From Heliocidaris tuberculata (taxonomy: Eukaryota > Echinodermata > Echinoidea > Camarodonta > Echinometridae), in NCBI GenBank assembly GCA_025618425.1, contig CM046833.1:2513172-2577171 (forward strand): a stretch of 64,000 nt of DNA. Reading direction: 5' to 3'. The notes beneath the pieces were generated by a model. The model did not search any database, was not told where the DNA came from, and saw only the letters and a list, made by a program, of their open reading frames with translations. Positions 10,924 through 21,669 of this stretch are shown here, in pieces; within the stretch, counting starts at the first letter, position 1, and each line of letters opens with the position of its first letter. A program made the position numbers and the translations under genes.

Positions 10924-12380
10924 TTAAAGGGTGACTAAATTAGAGAGAAAAAAGGTGCTGTTTCCATGTATTTTTGCATTCAAATCACGAATCTGGCAAT
11001 TGATTGTCAAAATTATGTCTCGTTTGGGCGAAAAAGGGGGAAAAGTAGATGTTTGGGGACCGTTCCTTAAAACTTGTGAGCTGATTGGCTAATTGACGTC
11101 ACACCCCCAAGTGACGTATGAAGAGTAAGAGGCACAAGATCTGCAGGCTGCGGCAATGTAACATTGTACACACAATACAGTATTTGACCCCTCTGTTCCA
11201 CGGACAATTTATGAAAAAGGGAAATTAATCAATACAGTCTAAGGAGTGAATAATCATTATCAATATATTTTCTTTAAGATCAGTGAACACTTTTGCCCAA
11301 ATATACAGCTCTTGTTTTGTTTTTTTAACGTTTCTTTGAACAATGTTCTCATCCATCTGAGCTTGCCGAACGATAGTTTTGCATTGGTCTTAAACGCGTA
11401 CACAGCCGTTTTATGCGTCTGTGCAATCTACTACACATCTTTAGTACGGCAACTATGTTCCCCCTCGTACTAAGCGACTGGTGAACGCTTTTGTTTGGTT
11501 TGTTTTTACTCTCGCCTTTTTTACTTCGCTTTACATGTACTACGGTAGTAGTGACTTAGATGTTTGGCTGAATTCTTCGAGTAACTTAGAGAGATGGATA
11601 GTGATCGTGAGTCCGATTTGGAGGACTTTTTTGAGCCAGATACGAACTCTGATTTATCAGATGATTTATCGATCCCGAAAGAGAAGAAGCTCAAGTGCAG
11701 TGGCAAGGGGAATTCGACCATTATGTTTGAACCCCTCGCAGAAGACGCTCCAGGGCATGGTGAAGGGGTCGCGGGGGAAGGGGCCGCGGGAAGAAGCTGC
11801 TGCAGCTGCTGGAGAAGAAAAGTGATCACTGCAAATTGTACTCCACTCGCTTGGCCCTTGCCACTCTGCCCGCGTGAGCATACCTTTGCGACCCACAATT
11901 TCCGTAGATTTTCATCTTTAGGAAAATGATGTACGTAGGCTTACATCATCTTTAGGGGTCTTGCTACAGCCCGCAACTATACACCGATTTGGCATTATTG
12001 ATGAAATTGTGTCCCAAAATCAAAGTTATTGTGATGAAATAAACACACGAAAATATGCGATGCAAATGGTCGATGCGGTGAATGTCATGCTCGGCACCGG
12101 GCTGGGCCTGCCGGGGCCTGCGGGCGCGCACGGTATATAGGTTGGTGGAATATTTCCCCTTACTTCTCGTACGTCACAGATCACGTGATCATGATGTCGC
12201 TCGATGGGTTTTTTTTAGGGGCGGGGCTTATGACTGTGTAAATCAGCAAAAATGTACATTTCAAATGATTATGAAATACGACTGAATGCATAAAAAAGTG
12301 TGTGATAGATATTTTTTGGCTCCTGATGACTCCTTCCTACGAAAAATGGGCAATTATTTTTTATTTTAGTCACCCTTTAA
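10924..12380. mobile_element. Element Z: 1.46 kb TTAA-flanked DNA element with a CpG-rich interior
   Basis: The left edge is TTAA + AGGGTGACTAAA; the right edge is TTTAGTCACCCT + TTAA, an exact inverted repeat of 12 bp with TTAA on both sides. The interior is much richer in G+C and CpG (11.0-12.2 kb) than the surrounding intron and contains a TGACGTCA-type CRE (near 11096), a CACGTGATC motif (12183) and acidic/basic open frames. It is larger than the MITEs here and may be a transposon with remains of a gene. No transposase motif was recognised. Confidence 0.7.
11594..11929 (+). pseudogene. Acidic ORF inside element Z, probable gene remnant
   Basis: An ATG frame encodes MDSDRESDLEDFFEPD followed by NSDLSDDLSIPKEKKLK. 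Acidic N-termini of this kind occur on several transposon-borne proteins. The second half is Gly/Ala- and Cys-rich and looks out of frame: another frame at 11790-11877 reads GKKLLQLLEKKSDHCKLYST. A third open frame runs from an AG acceptor-like site near 11955 to a stop at about 12140 (for example IHRFGIIDEIVSQNQSYCDE). It could be a broken gene or several exons; I recognise no family. Confidence 0.35.
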
Positions 12381-12895
12381 AAAAAAATGGGAAGTGGGCA
12401 GGCTGCACAAATAAGCTGGAGGAGATAGGAATATAGGAATCTATTTAACCATCCCTGATACATCTTAGGCCTACTCATCTCTGATACCTCCTCATCTTCA
12501 TTATACATGTCATTAGATATGCTGCTAGTCAAAAGGTCAAAACCCCATTGGTTCTACACTAACATTATTAATTGTTCATGCATTAAGTGTGTGCAGATAC
12601 ATTTAGTTGTGGGGGGTTTTTTCTAGAGCTCTTTCCTGCAAAAACATATATATTTCTAATTTTTCCAACAGAAGGTGGAAGCAGTAAATTTTGCATTGAT
12701 TAGTCCATTGTATTCCTGTACTCCCATGTACTATGATTAGAGAAGGTTATTTGTGAGATGGTGAGCAGTACAGACTGCTTGATTAGTGCCATACAATGGA
12801 GCATCATTAGCTATGTTATAATCAATTCACCTGTGTGATGGCTTGGGGATTCTCGTACAGGTTTGTGTCAGTCAGTTCTGAATTCAAGTATTAAA
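12381..12895. other. Intronic DNA, nothing recognised
   Basis: AT-rich. A phrase CTCATCTCTGATACCTCCTC ... CATTAGATATGCTGCTAGTC resembles 9640-9690 (ATTAGACATGCTGATAGTC), hinting at a dispersed repeat present on both sides of element Z. Confidence 0.5.
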
Positions 12896-13155
12896 GTATT
12901 CAAGATAAAGTTGAGTTCTGGTCATACGATTACATTGTGAAAGAAACTGTCTCAAAGCAATTGGGATTTAGGTTTATCATGTCTACATAAGAATTGGTAC
13001 ATGTATATACTGCAAGGATTTGGGATCAATGGAATGATAAGAAATTGACTCAATCTTGCTGAGAAGCACATGCACTGGACACAGAAATGGGTACATGGGA
13101 CTACATACACATGTGGCATGAATGTTCGGCCAGAGCATTTCAGCTATTTCTCATC
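12896..13155. mobile_element. Family C MITE, partial copy C2
   Basis: It begins ATAAAGTTGAGTTCTGGTCAT and holds TGTGAAAGAAACTGTCTCAAA and ATGGGACTACATACACATGT, all family C phrases. It stops abruptly near CATTTCAGCTATTTCTCATC, where another repeat begins. Confidence 0.75.
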
Positions 13156-13622
13156 AAGTTGTAATCAATCAAACACAAATTGGCAACTCCATAACGTATC
13201 TCACGAGCTCCTCTCCCATTTGCTCAGTACAGATAATTTCATCAATTTTCATTTTCTTAGTTGTTGATGATGGTATAGATTTGTTTCATATACTGTAACA
13301 CAGGTGTTGTGTAAAACAAATGTGCAATGATTACATCTATGGTGCATGTATGACTGAATATTTTCTTAAGAGAAAGTGGAAATTAATTATTTTGGGGGTA
13401 CAGGGCGATTGGGAGAGGAGCTTGCAAGGTAAGTCACGAAGTTGCCAATTTGTGTTTGATTGATTACAACCTCAAGACTGATTACAAAAATTCATTACTT
13501 TCTTATTTTTAACTGGATTTCACTCACACTTCCACGGGGCTGTTTCTCTCATTTTTCTGCTTTTATTTAAATCAACTGAATACCAGGTGGACTTTCCCTT
13601 TAACAAAAAGTTAGTGTTTAGC
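13156..13622. mobile_element. Foldback element fragment
   Basis: GTAATCAATCAAACACAAAT-TTGGCAACTCCATAACG at 13160 pairs with ACGAAGTTGCCAATTTGTG-TTTGATTGATTAC near 13436-13468. The right arm runs on to GGTGGACTTTCCCTTTAA at about 13604. Layout and the ...CCCTTTAA end match family A-type foldback elements. The outer left arm was lost at the junction with C2. Confidence 0.6.
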
Positions 13623-14046
13623 CCAGCCGAAATGTACATGTACCTCCACCTATCATTATTATTATTATTATCATCATTATTATTAAGCTCTGCTTATCAG
13701 GACACTCCTTCTACATGTATATGATTCACTTTCATCAATGCTATGATGTACATGTAATTACTTTACTTTGATAATGTATCAGTCATTGTTTTTTTTATGT
13801 GTTATAATTAGTTTGTAAAGTAAGTGTGAAAACATAACGAGAAAAAAAACAAATAAATAGCATTAAAAAATCTAATTATCACTATCAATATCGATATTAT
13901 TATATTTTTGGGAATGATTATTTTATTTCTATTTTTATCATTATAATCATTACTATCCATGATATAATTTGTGACATCATTTTTGTTTTACTTTCATTAG
14001 CATTACCACTTATTATCTTCATTATTATTTCTGCATGTATCATCAT
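13623..14046. other. AT-rich intronic DNA with ATT/ATC microsatellites
   Basis: A TTATTATTATTATTATCATC tract lies at about 13652-13685, then long A/T runs. No gene evidence. Confidence 0.55.
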
Positions 14047-14459
14047 TTAACCAATAGCAATACATGTACAGTGTCTCCTCCTTTCAGTGAAGATCTTGCA
14101 TTATCCTTTCATCCAGAATGCTAGGAATTACACACACTATAACAGAAAGAGCAAAAATCACCAAAAAATTTATAGTTTGTTTCCAATGCAGTATGTTGTG
14201 CTGTTCACGAAAAGAGCAATTTAATTCTAACTAATCACTGAAGTCTTTAAATTGGCAGCGCGATGAAAAAAATATTTTTGTGTACAAATTTTCTGTTGTA
14301 TTTTGTAATTTTCAATCACATTGGTCCATTTAATAAACATTTTTTTTTTTCAAACTAGGCCTATGTAGAAGTGTAAAATAAAGATAATTGTTGCCAATTC
14401 AAGGAGGGGAAAACTGATCTATTTACACCATAAGGAAACTCTGAACTGCTCTGAGTTAA
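14047..14459. mobile_element. Family I MITE, copy I1 (TTAA-flanked)
   Basis: TTAACCAATAGCAATACA starts it, and AACTGCTCTGAGTTAA ends it. Internal CATTATCCTTTCATCCAG, AGAGCAAAAATCACC and TGTTGCCAATTCAAGGAGG are shared with I2 (22698) and I3 (63240, inverted). Confidence 0.75.
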
Positions 14460-15110
14460 TGGATTACAATTCAATTTGAAATGAGAAACAATCCATCTCA
14501 ATGCACTGTAAATGATAGATATTGCATAGTGTGTCATGGACAGTAGTATACATACTAATTAGTTTCATCATAAACTGGTCCATCAGCATTAATCACAATC
14601 AATGCTAATATGATTATAGTTTGTTAAATTGCCACTAGACGTCAGCTACATGTAGGATGGGTAATGAGAATAGAACTAAACCATTCGTTATATGCGCAGA
14701 TCCATCTACAATTTTATGAGATGACCTGACATTACCCCAACAACAGCAGTTGAGAACTTTCTAAAGGTCAAAGTAAATCAGCTTTGCCTGTTTAAACTTG
14801 CATCAATTATATCATTCTTACATAATTAAGCCTACATGTTTAAGAAAAATCACATTCATATATATCAAACGAAAGTTCATGAAAATTACACAATGCAAAA
14901 AAACCCACCAATTTTTACACAAGAATGGCAATTTAAGAGTCCCACTCTGCAATGGCAATTTACAGACCTTCATGCTTTTTTTTAAAGTCACAAACGGCAC
15001 AATGTACTGTAACAGAAATGGACTCATGTTTTGTGGGATTTTTGTTTTCACTGCTCATGTATTATGTGTGATTCTTCACCAAAACATCACTAAAAGTGAT
15101 ACAGATCTGT
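14460..15110. other. Intronic DNA, no gene or clear repeat
   Basis: The frames crossing 14800-15256 on both strands lack protein-like composition and overlap the tandem duplication that follows. Confidence 0.5.
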
Positions 15111-15116
15111 TTATTT

Positions 15117-15485
15117 CTCATGATTTTTTTTTTTTAATCAAGAACTTTGTCAACAGGTCAATTAAGGGTGAGCAGTGTACATGTAGTTCACTTCCCTGTA
15201 CCACACTGCTGTATCCTAAAAAGCCCTTAAGGATTAACATATCCATCAAACTATGAAACAACTTTATTTTATTTAGCAAATGAGTTTTACTGCATATTTA
15301 CTTTTTACTTTTCATGATTTTTTTTAATTAAGTCAACAGGTCAATTGAGGATGAGCAGTGTAGTTCACTTCCCTGTACCACACTGCTGTATCCTAAAAAG
15401 CCCTCAAGGATAAACATATCCATCGAACTATGAAGCAACTTTATTTTATTTAAAGCAAATGAGTTTTACTGCATATTCTTTCTCA
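15117..15485. repeat. Tandem duplication of about 190 bp
   Basis: TCATGATTTTTTT at about 15119 and 15313 starts two copies. Both contain CAACAGGTCAATT, TTCACTTCCCTGTACCACAC, TATCCTAAAAAGCCCT and GCAAATGAGTTTTACTGCAT. Identity is high, so the duplication is fairly recent. Confidence 0.9.
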
Positions 15486-15839
15486 GATGGTGCCAATAAA
15501 GAGGTTTAATACTTGAGTGAGGAAATCTTTCTCTAAATTCTGCCCATGGCCTTGCTTGCATCTGTGGCTGGGAAGTTATCAATTGAATAATGACTGAACT
15601 GCACAGACTAACAAGCAGACTGTGGTATGGTAAGGGGCAGGGTCAAAGAGAGATTTCAGTCAGGAACTTGTATGTGAGGAATAATTACCCCTTGGCATGA
15701 AGTCATTCTTGGAACTTGAAGCAACATTGCTAAAGCATTGCTACACATGTATGCGAATGCATTGCTGCACGTACATGTATGCATTGCTACACATGCACTG
15801 TATGGGCTGCAATGGCCTGAGTCATAAATTGTGCATGTT

Positions 15840-15951
15840 TTAAAGGGCAATCCAACCTTTGTAAAAAGCTGATTTATGTGAAAGGAGGAAAAGAAAAGAG
15901 AAACAGGATTGTGAAAGTTTGGAAGAAATCGGACAAAGAATAAGAAAGTTA
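15840..15951. mobile_element. Family A foldback element A3, left arm
   Basis: TTAA + AGGGCAATCCAACCTTTGTA, then GATTGTGAAAGTTTGGAAG, GAAATCGGACAAAGAATAAG and AAAGTT. It matches the arm of A1/A2 (40416, 41416) in inverse. The arm is broken at 15951, where C3 begins, and resumes at about 17322. Confidence 0.75.
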
Positions 15952-16472
15952 TTAAAGATGAAGTTGAGTTCTGGGGAGCGTTTCATCAAGCATTTTGTCA
16001 GTGATTTTTACTGACAAATTTGCTCTCAGCCAATCAGATGCAAGGATTTCAGTAGCTTATAACAGTTGTCGGATAAAAATCACTGACAAAACGCTTGATG
16101 AAACGCTCCCCTGGTCATGATATTGAATTGTGAAAGAAACTTTCTCAAAGCAATGGGGAAAGGTTGATTATATAGCACATAAGAATTGGTGTATGCTGTA
16201 AAGTTTTGGAATCACCAAAATGATAAGAGATTGACTCAATCCTGCTGAGATTCACATGCACTGCACACAGAAATGTGTATATGGGACTACACACAAATGT
16301 TCGGCCCAAACATTTCAGCTGTTTCTTGTCATATTTTGATGTGAGCGCATTTGAAGAGCAATTCTTTTCAGGGGACATATGTACTATGATTATCACCCAA
16401 ACTAACATAATAAGAATGAGAAAGCTCACAAATTATTTTTTACCTTTCCCAAAACTCAAGCTTCCCTTTTAA
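15952..16472. mobile_element. Family C MITE, copy C3 (carries D3)
   Basis: TTAA + AGATGAAGTTGAGTTCTG; interrupted after 15973 by D3; continues from TGGTCATGATATTGAATTG to CTTCCCTTTTAA at 16472. It shares AAACTTTCTCAAAGCAATGG and GGGACTACACACA with the other C copies. Confidence 0.8.
15974..16110. mobile_element. Family D foldback MITE, copy D3, inserted in C3
   Basis: GGGAGCG...CGCTCCC is flanked on both sides by CTG (15971-15973 and 16111-16113). The uninterrupted C consensus has a single CTG at this point (GTTCTGGTCATG), so the insertion made a 3-bp target duplication. 3-bp duplications are typical of PIF/Harbinger-type elements, though their usual target is TWA. Confidence 0.85.
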
Positions 16473-16478
16473 TGTATG

Positions 16479-17319
16479 AACAAGTGAATGAGTAAATTAC
16501 GCAATGCGTAATAAATGTCCCCGCCGGAAGTGCAGATCTGTGGAAATTAACTAGCCTGAACCTTAAAACTTCAGTGAAAAACTTTAGTGAATAAAATAAT
16601 AATGTTACTGCATGCAAAAGAAGAGCATACCAACAATGCATGTATACAACTGAAATATGAAACATGAAAACATTATGAACCTTCAGTCATTTTGAATAAA
16701 TTTGCATAAATTTGCATGAATAATGAATTTCAAAATTCTGTGTAGAAGTTTGGAAGCCCCCACCCAGCCCTATCAGATAAAACAATCGGAATCAAAATCC
16801 GATGTGAAATAGAGGAGAAGTAGCATTTTTCGTCAATTTTGAATAAATTTGCATAAATTTGCATAATTAATGAATTTCAAAATTCTGTGTAGAAGTTTGG
16901 AAGCCCCCACCCAGCCCTATCAGATAAAACAATCGGAATCAAAATCCGATGTGAAATGGAGAAGTAGCATTTTTCGTCAATTTTGAATAAATAAGCCCCC
17001 ACCCAGCCCTATCAGATAAAACAATCGGAATCAAAATCCGATGTGAAATAGAGGAGAAGTAGCATTTTTCGTCAATTTTGAATAAATTTGCATAAATTTG
17101 CATAATTAATGAATTTCAAAATTCTGTGTAGAAGTTTGGAAGCCCCCACCCAGCCCTATCAGATAAAACAATCAGAATCAAAATCGGCCAAGAAATGACA
17201 GAGAAGTAGCATTTTCTAACACACACGGACAGACGGACGCACGGACGGACGGACGGACACACGCACACACGAACGGAGCCCGTTTCATAGTCCCCTCGCG
17301 AACTTCGTTCGGCGGGGAC
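16479..17319 (-). mobile_element. Element E, copy E1, with internal ~140 bp tandem units
   Basis: One end reads AACAAGTGAATGAGTAAATT then ACGCAATGCGT and GTCCCCGCCGG. The other is a folded GAACGAAGTTCG-type hairpin closing GGGGAC/GTCCCC (17290-17319). Between them lie four variable copies of a unit (AATTTGCATAA..., AAGCCCCCACCCAGCCCTAT, AACAATCGGAATCAAAATC, AGAAGTAGCATTTTTCGTC), one shortened. A GACGGACG/ACACACG microsatellite follows. E2 at 60178-61257 is the same element in the other orientation. Confidence 0.85.
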
Positions 17320-17385
17320 AAAAATGAGATCACTACATCTATGAGAATCTCAAACTGGCAATTTGGTGAATCTCTCCCATTTGCC
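17320..17385. mobile_element. Family A element A3, interior resumed after the nest
   Basis: AATGAGATCACTACATCTAT, then AATCTCAAACTGGCAATTTG and CTCTCCCATTTG, are family A interior phrases (compare 40800-40890 in inverse). Together with 15840-15951 this shows that C3 and E1 landed in one A element. The far arm of A3 was not found. Confidence 0.65.
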
Positions 17386-17731
17386 CATGAGACTGACAGA
17401 CCGTGAGACCAACAAATTATCAACCTTGTGGGCCTTCTGAAGCATTATTTAAGGGTTCATATTGAGACCTACATGTACGTATAGCTCTCAAGATAGGTAC
17501 AATGTATGTCGGGCTCAAGGGCCTTCTGATAAATATACAGATTCACGAGACTGATATTTTCTGAATTATCGGTCTTTTGGGGCCGTCGGTTTCATGGGCT
17601 GTCAGTCTCGTAGGATGTCATTCTGCTATGATATCCCATCATATGAAGTAAAGTTATTGAGCAAATGGCTGATATTTTCCATGTGCATGCACTTTGTACA
17701 AGCCCTCATTATTGTTTATATTTCTACATAC

Positions 17732-17827
17732 CAAATGATCTTTTGGACCTGCGACTGCTTGGACGTTCTGGAACTTTGGGGGCGTACTTCCCGGCTTGAT
17801 CCTGTCAAAGGTCACTTGTACTGAGCT
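17732..17827 (-). CDS. C2CD2L-like: C2CD2/C2CD2L-like protein, exon 2 (SMP domain)
   Basis: A 96-nt, 32-codon exon. On the minus strand it is preceded by a strong acceptor (TTTTCCCTTTCAG) and followed by GTATGT; both junctions are phase 0. It encodes SSVQVTFDRIKPGSTPP then KFQNVQAVAGPKDHL. Human C2CD2L has the corresponding pattern GSSIQIAFEEVP...ISHVTCV, so this is the next piece of the SMP domain after the LNE motif that ends exon 1. Exon 1 ends ...KKHG, giving HG-SSVQ, exactly as the family predicts. It sits 29.7 kb from exon 1. Confidence 0.88.
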
Positions 17828-18207
17828 CTGAAAGGGAAAAAACAAAGGAATTAAATAAAAATATATTCTACATTTTAGTTAATTCGTATGACAATTTTGG
17901 GAGCTGTCAGGAGAAAACAAATAAATCGTTCAATCATTGTATAAACATATAAGTTCAAAATCAATTGGGAAATGACTTGACTTTTACTCTCTTTTTCAGG
18001 TGTGCATATAAACAATCTGATATATCACAAGAGACTGAAATCAATAGAGAAAATACTGCTAAAACAAATCATGTGTAGTAGGGCAAGCATCTATTTCTCT
18101 TTGATGAATTACATCATTTAATCACTTTATTAGAAGAAAAAAATAAAAGTCAAGTACATTTGATTTTACCTTTCCCTCCATGTCTCGGCTTATCTCTTTA
18201 TTTACCA

Positions 18208-18248
18208 CCCCCCCCCCCCCCCCTCACCTTTTCTCGCGCTCTCTCTCT
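18208..18248. repeat. Poly-C run followed by CT repeat
   Basis: Sixteen C (18208-18223) then TCACCTTTTCTCGCGCTCTCTCTCTC-like sequence. A poly-G run lies nearby at 18424-18433. Confidence 0.9.
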
Positions 18249-18433
18249 CTAGGTATTTTATTGTGTGAGAACACACAATATCCTTGTAGCACCATTGCCA
18301 AGGTAATTTTGTATTCATTCCTCCCTCCTTTGGGGATGAAAAGCTCTTGCGTTTTTCAGCGGATACACTTATGATTACCTTGTAAAAAGGCACAAGATAT
18401 ATATATGAAAACAGGTTTGGTTGGGGGGGGGGG

Positions 18434-19317
18434 GCGGGGAATGAATGAATTTACAGATGAAGAATTTTGAAATTAAATTAGTGCTTTGGCAAATTGAACC
18501 TGAAACCATTGAGCAAGACAGCATACATACATACATACATGTACCTAATAAAGTGACCAGCTTTGTGAAATGTGTACACTTGTGACTTATCCTGAAATAT
18601 TAATTTCTCTTGATATTTCCTTTTACAGAACTACACATCAAGATATATGTACACAAACAAATATATATAATATACAAATCAAGATATATACACAAACATA
18701 CTGTATAAGGCTGGCAGAAGAGTGATACTTGTAGCTTGCGTACATGCCACAAAGCAAATTTCTGGTGACTCGCTTTTAAGATTTTGATTGCTCTATACAT
18801 GTTTTACCATTTTTTTAAACATGACAGGGATTTCTCTCTGTATGGACTAGTAAAAAGTTGAAAATGGATGGTAACTATACTACCTAATTTTAGTAGTTTT
18901 GTACAAAATAAGCATATATTTTGAAGTTAAGGGTATTCTCATGCTAATGACCTCCTGCCTGACACAATAGTGCATGTCCGCATTTAGCAAAACGCTACAC
19001 GATACATGTACATGTACATGTACCTGAGCGCATCGAAAGAGAGAGTTGTGACACGCGCATAATACACCTATGTGTACGCGGTCTTAGTTATAAACAGGGC
19101 AGGTCATGGAGCTCCCAATAGATCCCTCTCACATACATTCTCTATGGGAGGGAATTATTTGAAGCTCCATTAAATGACTAACTAATCAGAAGCAACCTCC
19201 GGTGTCTCGACTCTCTGTATGTATAGCTCGACATTTACATGTACATGTACATAATATAATCCATTAACACAATATATAAAGAGCCAATTTATCCCATCTA
19301 GTATATTTTGTATTCAT
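18434..19317. other. Intronic DNA with an ATAC repeat and an ACATGT palindrome cluster
   Basis: (CATA)n lies at about 18522-18540, and TACATGTACATGTACATGTA at 19003-19023. Otherwise nothing recognised. Confidence 0.55.
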
Positions 19318-19563
19318 AGGCCCATATTCTGAATTCTATTTTAACTTAATCTGTGGTCTAAGTGTGGTTTAAACCCAGTCTAAACCTGCCCTTTAAACCA
19401 GCGTTTTAGAAAATCATATTCCATACTCCGGTTTAAATTAAACTCCAGTCTAGTGTGGTTTAACTTTGTACCGAAATCTAGACGGGAATCGTGGTTCAAG
19501 TCAATTTTAATTAAACTCTGGTTCAACTTAGACCTGAGTTCAGAATACATGTACAGGCCATAA
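19318..19563. mobile_element. MITE M with GTTTAAAC-rich interior
   Basis: The left end AGGCCCATATTCTGAATTCT is answered by an inverted GAGTTCAGAATA...AGGCC at 19534-19560. Inside are many TTTAAAC/TAAACTCC motifs in both orientations (GGTTTAAATTAAACTCCAG, GTGTGGTTTAAC). Overall structure resembles MITE O at 33808 (GGCCC...TTTAAACC). Confidence 0.7.
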
Positions 19564-19952
19564 AGTTTTATGGCGTAATTCATGATTTCAGAGCTTCACA
19601 GTCATGTAAATGTTTCAATTGTTTAACTCTCTTGATTTCAAATGGTTCCTACATACATGTATTTACACAGTCCCAGAAACACCAGAAAAATCCCATTCAT
19701 TTTCAAGTGCAATGACATGTATTAAAGGGGGTACCCAATGCTGAAACAATGTTAGTTCATTTAAAAGATCATGATTTTATTAGAAGAAAATCATCTGCCT
19801 GATTCTCCTTGTTTCAACATGTATACAATAGCCTAGTAATCCTAAAGACAAGGAAAAGTACCATGTAAATATGAGAATATAAAGAGATCATATAAATGAC
19901 TAATCAATAAACAAATGGGACAATACTCAAAGAAATACAATGATACCTGTCT

Positions 19953-20330
19953 TTAAAGGGTACCAATCACCAACAAATATTTTACTCTGTATGTTAGGGG
20001 TTCCATATAAATCCAAATGCGGGCTTCGAATATCACTTCTATAAAGAGATATTACAAGTTTAATTATACTCTCTATAAGCATAAAAGCGACTCGTGAGTA
20101 CTCAATAGACTACTCAACGCACCCGTACGCGCTCACCAAGATACATGTAAGGGCTCGGGCCTAACCCAACTTGGAGGTTCTGTTCCGCGCGAGCACCTTC
20201 ATGTTATCCTTTATTTCCTTCATACTCCTAAATTGTTGACTTATAGAATTTCAGATAAAGTTCTTTGAGGTTAATTTCATACTTCCTAGCGATATACAAA
20301 TTCTTTTTTCAGGTGGTTGGTACACTTTAA
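19953..20330. mobile_element. Family H MITE, complete copy H3
   Basis: TTAA + AGGGTACCAATCACC on the left; GGTGGTTGGTACACT + TTAA on the right. At 378 bp this is the reference copy for the family. It has the CpG-rich centre with GACTCGTGAGTA and CGCGCGAGCACCTTC. Confidence 0.88.
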
Positions 20331-20624
20331 GGAGACAAGAAAAGCAGTCTCTACGAGCAGGTGGTCTTTATGTACAGGTTCCTTTTAATACACATTTCAA
20401 TGAGAAACACTGTTCAAGGGAAACAAAAGTTGTGGTCTTTAGAAACAGGTGGTCTTTCTATACAGGTGGTCACTAAAGCAGGTTTGACTGTACAAGCTAC
20501 ATGCAGTTGCTAAAGAACAACATTCACTAGATGGGAATACAAACCCCCAAAGTCAATTTTTTCTTTCTTCTTTTGTGAACTGCCTTCATTTACTTACATG
20601 TAGAAGGAAACTTTTGCAAATTAC
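20331..20624. other. Intronic DNA between H3 and element L
   Basis: It contains three short related phrases (GGTGGTCTTTATGTACAGG, GGTGGTCTTTCTATACAGG, GTGGTCACTAAAGCAGG), i.e. a degenerate ~40-90 bp repeat. No coding sign. Confidence 0.5.
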
Positions 20625-20821
20625 AAAAAACTCAGTGTTGTGTTAGCTGTGACTTAACTACTTGTACATATCAATTGACAGTCTTAATTTGACTTGTTTG
20701 TTTCTTGTTTGCTTCTAAAGTACAGCAGAAACTTAGCATGAATCTCATGAAATATTCAGACTTCTATAAGTCTCATGCTACAATATAATTAAGTCACGGC
20801 TGACACAACACTGAGTTTTTT
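20625..20821. mobile_element. Element L: 197 bp TIR element with a 9-bp target duplication
   Basis: It starts AAAAAACTCAGTGTTGTG and ends CACAACACTGAGTTTTTT. The inverted repeats run about 35 bp (to GTGACTTAA/TTAAGTCAC) with a few mismatches. GCAAATTAC lies immediately outside both ends (20616-20624 and 20822-20830). A 9-bp duplication is the known signature of Mutator-like elements; the superfamily call is inference. Confidence 0.88.
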
Positions 20822-21496
20822 GCAAATTACACTGTATGTTCATTTGTATGATTTTTCCTTATTTGTGACTTTTCTTTTCTTACATGTGTCAAGTTTTGTT
20901 ATCTTGCTGTCTATAAAAACAGCACTTCATAATGATTTTCATCAGGACTCCAAAATGTTAATTCTACATTTTAGCACTTTTCAGTTCCCTTTCAATGAAT
21001 CTGGGAAGAGTCTAAGGGTTGTCCTTAATTGCAGGCTAGACATAGTATTTGGTATGATTACCCAACAAGCTTTAGGGGACGACTAAAGAATCAGTCATCG
21101 TGACACGACTGCTGGAGAATGCAACATCACTATGACGTAAATAGCTCACCATGCTTAGGCTGCATTCATAAAGCTTTTCAAAGGCAGGATCACAAACATG
21201 AAGCACCGGCCAAAGGCCATAACTTGCAACACACTTTCACGATACAGATCTCCTGAAATTTTTCTCAAGGTAGAATCAGGTTCTACATGTATATTCACAC
21301 AGCACTAGCTACATGCACATGTACGAGATAGTCTGCAGCATATACTACATGTATATTATTGTGCATTGTTTGCACCCAAAGCAAAGATTTTAACCATTTC
21401 TCTGTTTGTAATGTCTCATCAAAATTTTAAATTCTGAGCCCTTGTCAATGTTAGCATACAATCAAAATATTTCAAACCCAGCACTGTGACTGTATG
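20822..21496. other. Intronic DNA, nothing recognised
   Basis: The plus frame at 20820-21086 overlaps the edge of L and has no recognised domain. Confidence 0.5.
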
Positions 21497-21499
21497 ATA

Positions 21500-21508
21500 C
21501 TACTACTA

Positions 21509-21559
<51 letters not shown>

Positions 21560-21669
21560 GCTAATACTACTACTACTACTACTACTACTGCTATTACTAC
21601 TACTACTACTACTACTACTACTGCTATTACTACTACTACTACTACTACCCCCCCCCCCCCCCCCCCCCC
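21500..21669. repeat. (TAC)n tract ending in a C20-class homopolymer
   Basis: About 150 bp of TAC/ACT triplets with GCTAAT and GCTATT interruptions spaced at 39 bp (so a higher-order repeat), followed by about 20 C. Long poly-Val/poly-Thr frames here are artefacts. Confidence 0.95.

Larger units (their letters stand above)
5972..17731 (-). other. Intron 2 of the C2CD2-like gene (11,760 bp)
   Basis: It is bounded on the minus strand by donor GTATGT (17731..17726) and acceptor CAG (5974..5972). It is filled with a SINE, GAA/GAT tracts, a TTAA element, foldback elements and a transposon nest. No intervening exon is needed: exon 2 and exon 3 are contiguous against the human family. Confidence 0.8.

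Noticed and set aside
16456..16665. ORF conserved with 60951-61259 (FHISVVYMHCWY... type)
   Set aside because: The conservation is between copies of element E; one copy is inverted and there is no promoter or domain. It is repeat sequence rather than a gene.
16690..17215. CRISPR-like array
   Set aside because: Units of ~140 bp with no short repeat/spacer structure, in eukaryotic DNA; they are the tandem units of element E.
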